Below, one piece after another: positions 39,025-48,221 of a stretch of DNA of 64,000 nucleotides. The first letter of the stretch is position 1, and every line of letters starts with the position of its first letter. Source of the stretch: Borreliella lanei (GTDB lineage: Bacteria; Spirochaetota; Spirochaetia; Borreliales; Borreliaceae); the NCBI RefSeq assembly GCF_014205895.1, contig NZ_JACHFC010000003.1, positions 149,301-213,300 on the forward strand, in the 5' to 3' direction. The position numbers and the translations under genes are program-made. Under the pieces are notes generated by a model, which had not been told where the DNA came from, searched no databases, and saw only the letters and a program-made list of their open reading frames with translations.

Positions 39025-39236
39025 AATAATAATCCTTAAATAAATTAAACTCCCAAAAAGCCAACATAAGAACATTTTTATTTAGCGCTATTTTTCAAGG
39101 CGGAATTTTTATTCTTAACCTCTGAATTGCTTTTAGCTATCATTGACTAAAAATATTCAAATTCCTAAATTTTATGAGATGTCGCAAAAAAATAACTCTA
39201 ATTCTTAAAATTAAACCTCCCAGGAGTTTTGATTTT

Positions 39237-39584
39237 TCATTTTCTTATTTCTAAAACAATTTTTTTAAAAGCTTCAACATCTTCAATTGCCAAATTAGAC
39301 AAAATTTTTCTATTAATTTTTATATTAGACTTCAATAAACCCTCAATAAATCTTGAATAAGTAACCCCAGTATCACTTAAAGCAGCCGAAATTCTTGAAA
39401 TCCACAAGCGTCTAAAATCTCTTTTTCTAACCTTTCTATCTCTTGTGGCATACATCATGCCCTTTCTCAAGGTATCCTTAGCTTTTTTATAATTACTCTT
39501 TTTTGTACCCCAAAACCCTTTTGTTTTTTTTAAAATTCGCTTACGCCTTGCAACGTGAACTGTACCATTTTTAGCCCTAGCCAT
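39237..39584 (-). CDS. rplT: Ribosomal protein L20
   Basis: 115 aa, full length, very basic at the N-terminus (RARKNGTVHVARRKRILKKTKGFWG). The conserved RKRDFRRLWISRISAALSD and LLKSNIKINRKILSNLA follow. GGAG precedes the ATG. Last gene of infC-rpmI-rplT, where L20 commonly represses its own operon. The 212 nt after it, up to the GTG of the next minus-strand gene, hold no convincing gene. Confidence 0.97.
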   Translation of the reverse strand: MARAKNGTVHVARRKRILKKTKGFWGTKKSNYKKAKDTLRKGMMYATRDRKVRKRDFRRLWISRISAALSDTGVTYSRFIEGLLKSNIKINRKILSNLAIEDVEAFKKIVLEIRK

Positions 39585-39604
39585 ATCTATCTCCTAAAAT
39601 TATT

Positions 39605-39805
39605 TTAACCATAAGGTAATAAAGTTTTAATTCTTTTAACTTCAAAACAAGAAAGATTGCCCGATTTCCTTAAATTTCTCTTGCGCTTAGAAGATTTTTT
39701 TGTCAAAATATGCCTTAAATTTTGCTTTTTATGCTTAACTTTACCATTTACAGTAAAAGAATACCTTTTTTTTGCACTTTTGCGTGTTTTCATTTTATTT
39801 GCCAT
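39605..39805 (-). CDS. rpmI: Ribosomal protein L35
   Basis: 66 aa, normal size, with [28 protein letters not shown] at the N-terminus and a basic middle. GGGGATGAA precedes the ATG. Middle gene of the infC-rpmI-rplT operon; 20-22 nt gaps on both sides. Confidence 0.96.
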   Translation of the reverse strand: MANKMKTRKSAKKRYSFTVNGKVKHKKQNLRHILTKKSSKRKRNLRKSGNLSCFEVKRIKTLLPYG

Positions 39806-39827
39806 TTCATCCCCTTTAATTTAATAT

Positions 39828-40388
39828 TTATTTTTTAAACTTAGGCGCTACAATCAAAAACATTGTTTTGCCTTCCATTTTAGCCGCAGATTCCAAAACA
39901 TAATTCACATCCCCTACTTTTTCAAGAATGCTATTTAAGATACCATATCCTAAATATGTGTGAGCAAGTTCACGACCTCTAAATCTTATTGTAACTTTAA
40001 CCTTATTGCCATCTTTTAGAAAACCTAAAATGTTTTTTGATTTAAAATCAAGGTCATGAGCATCTATCTTGGGCTGCATTCTGACTTCCTTAAGCTTAAT
40101 TACTTTTTGATTCTTCTTTTGCTCTTTTTGACGCTTTTCTTGATGAAATTTATATTTCCCATAATCAATAATCTTACAAACCGGAGGAGATACATTAGGA
40201 GAAACCTCAACCAAATCAAGTCCAGATTCCTTTGCTCTTTTAATAGCATCTTCAATCGACAAAACCTCTTGTGTTCCATTTTCAAAAATAACTCTTACCT
40301 CGCGAGCCTTAATTCTGTAATTAATTTTTAATTCCTTGTCATTTGATCTGGACCTATCCCTATCTCTATTGGCATTTCTATTTATCAT
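39828..40388 (-). CDS. infC: Translation initiation factor IF-3
   Basis: 186 aa; N-terminal domain ([45 protein letters not shown]) and C-terminal domain ([13 protein letters not shown]). An Arg/Asp-rich N-terminal tail ([15 protein letters not shown]) precedes the usual start of the fold. The start is ATG rather than the AUU used for autoregulation in enterobacteria, and an in-frame TAA lies directly before it, so no upstream AUU start is possible in frame. GGAG is 14 nt away. Confidence 0.95.
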   Translation of the reverse strand: MINRNANRDRDRSRSNDKELKINYRIKAREVRVIFENGTQEVLSIEDAIKRAKESGLDLVEVSPNVSPPVCKIIDYGKYKFHQEKRQKEQKKNQKVIKLKEVRMQPKIDAHDLDFKSKNILGFLKDGNKVKVTIRFRGRELAHTYLGYGILNSILEKVGDVNYVLESAAKMEGKTMFLIVAPKFKK

Positions 40389-40590
40389 TTAAAAAATATA
40401 TACTCCTAAATCAATTAATAATTAACATTAATACTTAATTTTATTATACATTCACTAAAAAGTAAATTCTAAGAATAATGTTTGCAAAAAATAATAAAAT
40501 CATAACATTGATAAACAAATATCCAAATCACACAAGTTTCTAGTCAATCAATTGATTTAAAAAACGTTTAAAAGTAGAATTATAATTACA

Positions 40591-41244
40591 ATGAGTTTAT
40601 TTTTATTAACAAGTCTACCACTAATATTAAAAATTTATATGAATATTCGGTTAAAACAAAGTCAAACAAAAAATACCCAAGCCCATGTTTTAGCAATATT
40701 TCTTGCAATAACAATGTTTTCTTTTCTTTATTTAACTCAAGAATTTATTCTATACAGATCATTTGAATTGGATTATACATCAAGAATAAGTCTAGGGATT
40801 TCAATATTTATCAAAGAACATTTATATTACTATATATTTCCATTATCAATATTTATATTTTTTTTTACTCTAAATGAAAATTCTTTATTTAAAAAAAATT
40901 TAAAAATTCTTATATATTTCACATTTGGACTAATTTTTTCTAAAAATTTAGAAATAATAATTCTAAATAGCAAAATTTTTGAAATCTATGAATATATAGA
41001 ATTACCAATACTTAATGCAATAGAGCTAATATTTTCAGCCACAATCTTTGAAAAGAAAATTAAAAAATGCCAAAAATACTCGGCAAAAGAATACAAAATC
41101 ATTCTTTCTCCTATTATATTTTTAGGATTATTTATTGCAACTTTAAAAACATTAATTCTAACCAATATGAGTATCTATGCACTAATAATACTTGGCTTGG
41201 TTTTAATATATATAGCTATTAATAATAAGTATACTGGAAAATAA
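40591..41244 (+). CDS. Polytopic membrane protein, unknown function
   Basis: 217 aa with about six or seven hydrophobic helices spread over the whole length and short charged loops (KKNLKIL, KKIKKCQKYSAKEYK). No recognised motif. It is divergent from infC across 202 nt and 1 nt ahead of the next gene, with which it is surely co-transcribed. Confidence 0.65.
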   Translation: MSLFLLTSLPLILKIYMNIRLKQSQTKNTQAHVLAIFLAITMFSFLYLTQEFILYRSFELDYTSRISLGISIFIKEHLYYYIFPLSIFIFFFTLNENSLFKKNLKILIYFTFGLIFSKNLEIIILNSKIFEIYEYIELPILNAIELIFSATIFEKKIKKCQKYSAKEYKIILSPIIFLGLFIATLKTLILTNMSIYALIILGLVLIYIAINNKYTGK

Positions 41245-41245
41245 A

Positions 41246-41986
41246 ATGTCTGACCCAAAAAAACTTGCTATAATAGCGCTCTTAGTAATTTCAACACAAG
41301 GATGCAAAGAATCTTCCATTATTGAAAAACAATTTAATTATGCAATAATTTTTTCAGATGCAACCGAATATTTTTTTGAAATTCAAAAAACTCCATTCAT
41401 AAAAAACGAAATACTATTTATAAATGACAAAAATTTAGAAATTATAAAAGACAAACTTCAAACAACAAAAAAAATACTATTAACCCACAAATCAAATAAT
41501 GAAATTCTAAATAATGAAATTCTAAAAGAGAAAATTTTTTATCTATCAAAAATAAAATTTTCTCTTAAAAAATCTATTGATTTTCTGCTTAACGAAAAAT
41601 CAATAAACTTGCAAAAAACATTATTATTTAGAGACAAATCTCTAAATAGCGAAGACCTTGAATACTTAGAAAAAAAGGGCAAAGAAAAAAATGTTAATGT
41701 TACACTAATAAACGAAAAAAACATATCCTATATTCAAACATTCATTACTCCTCAAATAAAAACAATAATATTATTCTCTTTAAGGGATAATAATATTATC
41801 TTAAAAAAGATATTAAATTCGCCTTTTTTCAAAAATATAAAATTTGTATTAATTGGTAATACAAGAAAAGACTTAAAAATTATTAAGCTACAATATGTAA
41901 TCACTCTTAAAGAGCCTGATTTGATAAAAATAGCAAAAGAAGTTGAAAAAAATTTTCAATATGAATTTAACATTTATAAGCAATAA
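41246..41986 (+). CDS. Probable lipoprotein, unknown function
   Basis: 246 aa. The N-terminal segment LAIIALLVISTQGC ends in a Cys (residue 20) that could be acylated, although Gln at -2 is unusual. The body alternates helix and strand (IKTIILFSLRDNNIILKKIL, NIKFVLIGNTRKDLKII), recalling a periplasmic-binding-protein half-domain; this is only an impression. GGAAA lies 5 nt before the ATG, inside the previous gene. Confidence 0.65.
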   Translation: MSDPKKLAIIALLVISTQGCKESSIIEKQFNYAIIFSDATEYFFEIQKTPFIKNEILFINDKNLEIIKDKLQTTKKILLTHKSNNEILNNEILKEKIFYLSKIKFSLKKSIDFLLNEKSINLQKTLLFRDKSLNSEDLEYLEKKGKEKNVNVTLINEKNISYIQTFITPQIKTIILFSLRDNNIILKKILNSPFFKNIKFVLIGNTRKDLKIIKLQYVITLKEPDLIKIAKEVEKNFQYEFNIYKQ

Positions 41987-42044
41987 AAATGGTTAAATTT
42001 AAAGCTAATAATAAAATACACAAGCAAATAATTATAAATAAAAT

Positions 42045-42854
42045 TTAATGCAGCAATAAAAGATCTTTAAAGCTATTGTATACAGCAATAGCAACATCAT
42101 TAACAGAGCAATTTTTAATCCTTGCAATCTCAAGACATACATATCCTAAAAACAAAGGTGAATTTATTTTGCCTCTCAATGGCACTGGGGCTAAAAAGGG
42201 ACTGTCCGTTTCTATTAAAAGATCGTTGGTATTTAATTTGCCAACAAGAATCCTTAAAGGTTCTGCATTTTTAAAAGTTATATTACCTGAAAAAGAAACT
42301 TTAAATCCCAAATCAATAAATTTTTTAGCATATTCATAAGTTCCCGAATAACAATGTAATATACCCCTATTTAAAAAATTTAAAGACCTTACAATATTAT
42401 AGGCATCATCATACGCATCTCTTATATGCAAAATAACTGGCTTTTTATATTTACTAGCCAAATACAATTGCTCTTCAAAAGCTTGAATTTGAAATCTCTT
42501 GTTATCTGCTTTAAAATAATCAAGACCCATCTCGCCAACAGCAACAACATTTTCACTAATCAAAATTTTTTCAAGCTGTTTAATATCATCTTTAAAATGA
42601 TCACTTAAATTTAAAGGATGAATACCCGCTGTTAAAAATACATTAGAATAAGGGCTTAAAAGATTTTTTCTATCATTAAAATCACCAGGATGCAAACCAA
42701 CATCAAGAAAATAAGAAAAGCCGTTTTTAAAACATTCATTAATAATGTAATTGACATCCAAAGATCTTTTCTTTAATTCATAAAAATGAACATGAGTATC
42801 TATTAATTTATCAAAAAAAATAGATTTTTCAGTTTCAAGTAAAGAGTCCGTCAT
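42045..42854 (-). CDS. tatD: TatD-family metal-dependent nuclease
   Basis: 269-aa TIM-barrel hydrolase. Metal ligands visible: DTHVHF (HxH), VGEMGLDYF (Glu), LHIRD and ILHCYSG (His), ETDSPFLAP (Asp). TatD proteins are 3'-5' exonucleases acting on DNA and possibly in repair after oxidative damage. The ATG overlaps the stop of the upstream TPR gene as ATGA. Confidence 0.9.
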   Translation of the reverse strand: MTDSLLETEKSIFFDKLIDTHVHFYELKKRSLDVNYIINECFKNGFSYFLDVGLHPGDFNDRKNLLSPYSNVFLTAGIHPLNLSDHFKDDIKQLEKILISENVVAVGEMGLDYFKADNKRFQIQAFEEQLYLASKYKKPVILHIRDAYDDAYNIVRSLNFLNRGILHCYSGTYEYAKKFIDLGFKVSFSGNITFKNAEPLRILVGKLNTNDLLIETDSPFLAPVPLRGKINSPLFLGYVCLEIARIKNCSVNDVAIAVYNSFKDLLLLH

Positions 42855-43990
42855 TCCATTTTTTTCCTAAGAGCCGAAAGATAATCAATAACAACAATAT
42901 TTTTCATACCAAGCTGCAAAAAGCTTGATAAAATATCAATGGCATTTCCAATCTGCCCTAATGATTCATAACATTCAGCGGCATTAACATACAATGCTGA
43001 ATTTTTAGGATTATTTTTAATTAAACTTTTAATAGCCATTAATGCTTCTTCATATTTACCTTGTTCCTTTTGAATAAGAGCAAGTCCAAGTATAGCAAAC
43101 ATATCAAAATCAACATCAAGAGCCTTCTTATAATAAATTTGAGAATTTTCATAATCATTCAAATAGCGATAAGCATCTCCTACTCTTGTAAGAACCAAAT
43201 TATTTTTTGGATCTTTTTCGATAATATCAAGCCAATATTTTAAAGCCTCTTTGTACTCCTTATTCCCCCTATAACAATCAGCAAGTCCAAAAACGGCATA
43301 AAAATTGCTAGGTGAAATTTCTAGAGCTTTTTTAAAAAAATAAATTCCTCTAGTAAATTCCCTTAGCTTGCGATAACAATTACCAATTGAAGTTAATACT
43401 CTAACATCAACTTTGGATTGATTTAATTCATACATTTTAAGCCAATACTTTAAAGCCTCTTTATATTCTTTAAAGTCGTAATACAAATGACCAATACCTA
43501 CAAGAGCATAATCATTATCAGGCATTAATTCCATTACCTTAAGATAAGTTTGCTTAGATTTTTGAAAATTTTTTAGCTTCCTGTAAGATGCCGCAACTCT
43601 TGTTAAAACTGTTATATTCTCAGGATCATATTTTAAATATTCTTCCCATATGTCTGTGGCTTTTTTATAATTATCTAAATTTCTGTAACAATCTCCAAGT
43701 CCAAAAAGAGCATAATTATTGCTTGGATGCTTTACAAGACATTTTTGATAATAAACTATTGCTTTATCGTAATTATTCTTCTTCCTTTCAATGTCCCCAA
43801 GCCCAACAAGAGCATAATTATTCTCATTATCCTTTTCAAGGATATCAGAAAATAAACTTTCCGCCTCAGAAAGTCTTTCTTCTTTAATCAACTGATACCC
43901 TCTTTTTGATTTCTCAGTGACATCAAGAAGTTGATCATCAGAAATACTCGAGAGATCTTCTAAAGCATCCAAAATTTTTTCATTTAACAT
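42851..43990 (-). CDS. TPR-repeat protein, about nine repeats
   Basis: 379 aa, soluble, no signal peptide. From residue 38 on, 34-residue TPR units with the pattern ALVGLGDIERKKNNYDKAI, ALFGLGDCYRNLDNYKKA, ALVGIGHLYYDFKEYKEA, AVFGLADCYRGNKEYKEA and AILGLALIQKEQGKYEEA. A 40-residue N-terminal cap contains SSISDDQLLDV. GGGG precedes the ATG. Probably a protein-interaction scaffold; the partner is unknown. Co-transcribed with tatD. Confidence 0.85.
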   Translation of the reverse strand: MLNEKILDALEDLSSISDDQLLDVTEKSKRGYQLIKEERLSEAESLFSDILEKDNENNYALVGLGDIERKKNNYDKAIVYYQKCLVKHPSNNYALFGLGDCYRNLDNYKKATDIWEEYLKYDPENITVLTRVAASYRKLKNFQKSKQTYLKVMELMPDNDYALVGIGHLYYDFKEYKEALKYWLKMYELNQSKVDVRVLTSIGNCYRKLREFTRGIYFFKKALEISPSNFYAVFGLADCYRGNKEYKEALKYWLDIIEKDPKNNLVLTRVGDAYRYLNDYENSQIYYKKALDVDFDMFAILGLALIQKEQGKYEEALMAIKSLIKNNPKNSALYVNAAECYESLGQIGNAIDILSSFLQLGMKNIVVIDYLSALRKKME

Positions 43991-44324
43991 AAATACCCCT
44001 TTTAAATCGGTTTATCAAAGATATAACTTTAACTACCTTGAACACACCACAAATAATAATACGTAAAGCTCAATTTATATATAAATACAACAAAAATTAA
44101 TCTAACTTTAATATCCAACTTAATAACATTCATTATATAAAAAAACATGAAAAAATATAATTGATTTTTTTTAATCAAGCTTATTCTATTTATTTCATAA
44201 AAGCAATTTTAAAAAATATTAAAATAAAACATAAAAATAGACATCCACACAAAACTTATTAAAAAGTCTAACAAAAAAATCTAAAATTAATATAAACTAT
44301 TACTATCTTTCAGGAGAAATCATA
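43991..44324. other. 334-nt non-coding divergent region
   Basis: No ORF or RNA gene is convincing here. The left end carries the GGGG ribosome site of the TPR gene (complement of 43997-44000). The right end carries a TATAAA/TATTAC -10-like stretch (44291-44306) and AGGAGA (44312-44317) for prfA. A short inverted repeat, TTGATT and AATCAA around a T run, lies near 44161-44178. The rest is A/T-rich. Confidence 0.5.
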
Positions 44325-45398
44325 ATGCTTTTAGAAAAATTAAATTCAGCAACAAGTAAGATTAAATTGATAGAAGAAAAATTGCAAGATATAAATCTAA
44401 TCAAAGATCAAAAAAAATATTCAAAAATAATAAAAGAATATACATATTTAGAAAAAATAAATACTAAAAAAATTGAATACGAAAAAATACTAAGTCAAAT
44501 TAATAATAACAAAACCATCTTGGAAGAAGAAGAGCAACAAGAAATGAAAGAACTGATAAAACAAGAACTAATTGATCTGGACAAAAAAAAAGAAGATCTT
44601 GAACATCAAATAAAAATACTACTTTTGCCTCAAGATGAAAATGATAGCAAAAATATAATAATTGAAATTAGAGCTGGAACAGGTGGAGAAGAAGCTGCTC
44701 TTTTTGCAAACAATCTTTATAGCATGTATATAAAATACTCAGAGAAAAAAAAATGGAAAACAGAAATCATAAACTTCAATGAAACAGAACTTGGGGGATT
44801 TAAAGAAATAATCTTTGAAATTAAAGGAAAAGATGTATTTAAAAAATTAAAATACGAAAGTGGTGTTCACAGGGTGCAAAGAATTCCCATAACAGAGTCT
44901 AACGGAAGGCTTCAAACTTCGGCTGCCACTGTAGCAGTGCTACCTAATATTGAAGAGACTGAAATTGATATCAATGAAAAAGATTTAAGAATTGATGTTT
45001 ACAGATCATCTGGAGCTGGTGGGCAACATGTCAATACAACTGATTCTGCAGTCAGAATAACGCACCTGCCAACAGGAATTGTTGTGCAGTGCCAAAACGA
45101 AAGAAGTCAGCATAAAAACAAAGATCAAGCAATGAAAATATTAAGAGCAAGGCTTTATGAATTTGAAGATTCAAAAAAACAAGAGCAAAGATCAAGCAAT
45201 AGAAAGCAACAGGTCGGCTCAGGAGATAGATCTGAAAGAATTAGGACCTATAATTTCCCTCAAAATAGAATAACAGATCATAGAGCAAACATCACTCTTT
45301 ATAAACTAGAAGAATTTATGCAAGGAGAACTTGATCCACTTCTTGACCCCTTGATGATAGAGCTTCAAGAACAAGAATTAAAAAGCAACAACATATAA
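44325..45398 (+). CDS. prfA: Peptide chain release factor 1
   Basis: 357 aa. Stop-codon recognition tripeptide P-x-T is present as PIT (188-190) in [13 protein letters not shown], which makes it RF1 (UAA/UAG) rather than RF2. The peptidyl-hydrolysis motif is [11 protein letters not shown] (GGQ 232-234). AGGAGA stands 7 nt before the ATG. prmC, which methylates the GGQ glutamine, follows after 2 nt. Confidence 0.96.
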   Translation: MLLEKLNSATSKIKLIEEKLQDINLIKDQKKYSKIIKEYTYLEKINTKKIEYEKILSQINNNKTILEEEEQQEMKELIKQELIDLDKKKEDLEHQIKILLLPQDENDSKNIIIEIRAGTGGEEAALFANNLYSMYIKYSEKKKWKTEIINFNETELGGFKEIIFEIKGKDVFKKLKYESGVHRVQRIPITESNGRLQTSAATVAVLPNIEETEIDINEKDLRIDVYRSSGAGGQHVNTTDSAVRITHLPTGIVVQCQNERSQHKNKDQAMKILRARLYEFEDSKKQEQRSSNRKQQVGSGDRSERIRTYNFPQNRITDHRANITLYKLEEFMQGELDPLLDPLMIELQEQELKSNNI

Positions 45399-45400
45399 CA

Positions 45401-46261
45401 ATGAATGTAAAAGAAGTTATAAATTATGCTAAAAGTAAAAATTTAAATGCAATAGAAGCGCTACTAATACTTGAATTAATTTTAAAAACCAGAAAAGAAT
45501 TAATAATTGCAAATATAAAAAAAAGCTTAACAAAAAAAGAAAAAAAACTTTTTTTCGATCAAATAGATAAAATAGAAAAAGGAACCCCTATTCACTACAT
45601 ACTTCAAAAGAAAGAATTTATGGGGATTGAATTTAACTTAAACAAGCATGTATTAATTCCAAGGTTTGATACAGAATGTTTGGCTGAAGAAGCCTTAATT
45701 CAAATTAAACAAAACGGTTTTAAAAAAATATTAGACTTATGCTGCGGTAGTGGGTGCATAGGGCTTTCGATTGCCTATTACATGAGAAAAAAAGTAATAC
45801 TCTCAGATATTTCAACAAAAGCTTTACAAATAGTTGAAAAAAATACAAAAAAGCTCAAACTTGAAAAATTTGTAGAAATAATTCACTCTAATTTGCTAAA
45901 ATGTATAAAGGGAAAGCTTGATATAATTATTACAAATCCTCCTTATTTAAACAAAGAAGAATTAGAAATAAAAAATAAAATAGAAAAAGAACCCACAAAA
46001 GCTCTTTTGGGATTTGGAAAAGATGGGCTTAATATTTCTAGAAAAATATTAAGCCAAGCAAAAGAAAAGCTTAACCCAAATGGACTAATAATAATAGAAT
46101 CAGCTCCTTGGCAAATAAAAAGATTGAAAGATTTTGCAATCAAAAAAGGATTTTCACATTTAAAAACAATTTACGATCTTGAAAAGAGAGCAAGGGCGCT
46201 GATATTGGGACAAAAAGATGATACAAGCATACGAGATTGCACACTTAATAAAGATAAATGA
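45401..46261 (+). CDS. prmC: Release factor glutamine methyltransferase
   Basis: 286-aa SAM-dependent methyltransferase (HemK). ILDLCCGSGCIGLSIA is the SAM-binding loop and IIITNPPYLNKEEL carries the NPPY substrate motif. FMGIEFNLNKHVLIPRFDTE is the conserved pre-domain segment. It overlaps rsh by 44 nt. Partner of the RF1 encoded just upstream. Confidence 0.94.
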   Translation: MNVKEVINYAKSKNLNAIEALLILELILKTRKELIIANIKKSLTKKEKKLFFDQIDKIEKGTPIHYILQKKEFMGIEFNLNKHVLIPRFDTECLAEEALIQIKQNGFKKILDLCCGSGCIGLSIAYYMRKKVILSDISTKALQIVEKNTKKLKLEKFVEIIHSNLLKCIKGKLDIIITNPPYLNKEELEIKNKIEKEPTKALLGFGKDGLNISRKILSQAKEKLNPNGLIIIESAPWQIKRLKDFAIKKGFSHLKTIYDLEKRARALILGQKDDTSIRDCTLNKDK

Positions 46262-48221
46262 TCTTGAAAAAGCTAGGAATATTTTTAAAAAAACTGTTGA
46301 GAATACTTACAAAGATGAATTTGAACGAAAAAGCATATTCAAAGCTCTAGAAATAGCAGAACAGCTCCACTATGGCCAATACAGAGAAAGTGGAGAGCCT
46401 TACATTATTCATCCAATAATGGTGTCATTATTTCTTGCCAAATTTCAACTAGACTTTAAAGCAACTATTGCTGGACTACTGCATGACGTACTTGAAGATA
46501 CAAATATTGAAAAAGAAGAAATAGTAAAAGAATTTGACGAGGAAATTTTAAGCCTAATCGACGGCGTAACTAAAATTCACGATTTACATAATAAAACAAG
46601 AAGCATAAAAGAAGCTAATACTATCTCAAAAATGTTTTTTGCAATGACACATGACATTAGAATAATAATAATAAAGCTGGCAGACAAACTTCATAATATG
46701 ACAACTCTCTCTTACTTGCCCAAAAACAGACAAGATAGGATTGCAAAAGATTGCCTTTCAACCTATGTTCCAATAGCAGAACGACTTGGAATATCATCTC
46801 TTAAAACATATCTTGAGGATCTTTCATTTAAGCATCTTTATCCTAAAGATTATAAAGAAATAAAAAATTTTTTATCTGAAACAAAAATAGAAAGAGAAAA
46901 AAAATTATACAAAGGCAAATTATCAATAGAAAAAGAACTTCAAAAAAGCGGAATTGAAGCAGAAATTACAGTAAGATCAAAGCACTTTTATTCAATATTT
47001 AGAAAAATGCAAACAAGAACAAACAAACTTACCCAAATTTTTGATACTCTAGGAATAAGAATAATTTGTAAAAAACAAAAAGAATGTTATGAGATATTAG
47101 AAATTGTTCACCGGGTGTGGAAACCAATCCCGGGAAGACTTAAAGACTATATTGCAAGCCCCAAAGAAAACAAATATCAATCACTACATACTACCGTAAG
47201 AATACCTGAGGATAACCAGCTTATTGAAATACAAATTCGAACAGAAGAAATGGACAGAATTGCTAATTATGGGGTTGCAGCCCACTGGATATATAAAGAA
47301 CAAATTGCGCTTAAAGCTGATGATCTTTCATTTATAAACCGAATAAAAAAATGGCAACAAGAATCGGCCAACAAAAGTCAATATTCAATGAATGACATAC
47401 ACAAAGAGTTGCTAAATACATTCATATATGTTTACACCCCAGAAGGAGAAGTAGTAGAGCTTCCCTTTGGATCAAATTCAATTGATTTTGCATACATAAT
47501 CCACACAGATATTGGAGACCAAGCTCTTTATGCAAAAATAAATGGAAAAATAAGCTCAATCACAAAGCCGCTTAAAAACGAACAAATTGTTGAAATATTC
47601 ACATCAAAAGATTCAAAACCGGATGTAATATGGCTAAACAGCGTAAGAACAAAAAAAGCGCGATCAAAAATTAGATCATGGCTTAACAAAAATGACAACA
47701 CAATTTTTGTAGATAACAATATTATTGCGTATCTTGTTGGAGCAAACAAAGAACAAAGAAAGCTTTTTAGCTTATTTAAATCTTATACCAAAACCAAAAT
47801 AAAAAGAATTGTAATAGACCCTGAATGTAGCCCAACAACAGGTGAAGATATTATTGGAATAATACATAAAGACGAAATAATAGTGCACAATGAAAATTGT
47901 CAAAAGCTTAAATCCTATAAAAAAACTCAATTGATTGAAGTTGAGTGGGAAGCAACACCAACTAGAAAAGTGCACCACATTATTTTACTTTTAAAAGAAC
48001 TTAAAGGAATATTTGGCTATCTTGAAAACATTTTCACACTCAATGACGTAAGACTTATTAGCGAAAAAATAGAAGACTGCGGAAATGGTCATGGAATAAC
48101 AAATATAATAGTCTCATCAAATGCTAAAAATATAAAAAAAATTATTTCTGCTTTAAAAGAAAACCCAAATATCTTACAAATAATGCAAATAGAAGAAGAT
48201 ATTAAAAATTATGACAATTAA
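46218..48221 (+). CDS. rsh: Bifunctional (p)ppGpp synthetase/hydrolase
   Basis: 667-aa RelA/SpoT homologue, called rel in Borrelia and the only one known in that genus. The HD hydrolase domain has HYGQYRESGEPYIIHP and LLHDVLEDT (HD 89-90); the synthetase has DTLGIRIICKK and YIASPKENKYQSLHTTV; a TGS domain starts near 398 (TFIYVYTPEGEVVELP) and an ACT domain ends the protein. Both catalytic halves look intact. Starts inside prmC and overlaps the next gene by 11 nt. Confidence 0.95.
   Translation: MIQAYEIAHLIKINDLEKARNIFKKTVENTYKDEFERKSIFKALEIAEQLHYGQYRESGEPYIIHPIMVSLFLAKFQLDFKATIAGLLHDVLEDTNIEKEEIVKEFDEEILSLIDGVTKIHDLHNKTRSIKEANTISKMFFAMTHDIRIIIIKLADKLHNMTTLSYLPKNRQDRIAKDCLSTYVPIAERLGISSLKTYLEDLSFKHLYPKDYKEIKNFLSETKIEREKKLYKGKLSIEKELQKSGIEAEITVRSKHFYSIFRKMQTRTNKLTQIFDTLGIRIICKKQKECYEILEIVHRVWKPIPGRLKDYIASPKENKYQSLHTTVRIPEDNQLIEIQIRTEEMDRIANYGVAAHWIYKEQIALKADDLSFINRIKKWQQESANKSQYSMNDIHKELLNTFIYVYTPEGEVVELPFGSNSIDFAYIIHTDIGDQALYAKINGKISSITKPLKNEQIVEIFTSKDSKPDVIWLNSVRTKKARSKIRSWLNKNDNTIFVDNNIIAYLVGANKEQRKLFSLFKSYTKTKIKRIVIDPECSPTTGEDIIGIIHKDEIIVHNENCQKLKSYKKTQLIEVEWEATPTRKVHHIILLLKELKGIFGYLENIFTLNDVRLISEKIEDCGNGHGITNIIVSSNAKNIKKIISALKENPNILQIMQIEEDIKNYDN

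Noticed and set aside
39078..39143. 21-codon minus-strand ORF (MIAKSNSEVKN...) downstream of rplT
   Set aside because: No ribosome site and no sign of conservation visible; could be chance.
39190..39236. Hairpin after rplT around CTCC..GGAG
   Set aside because: Loop would be only 2 nt and the outer pairs contain an A-G mismatch, so it is not a convincing terminator.
42851..43990. TPR repeats as possible recent tandem DNA repeats
   Set aside because: Units are clearly diverged at DNA level and match ordinary TPR consensus; no nucleotide repeat array.
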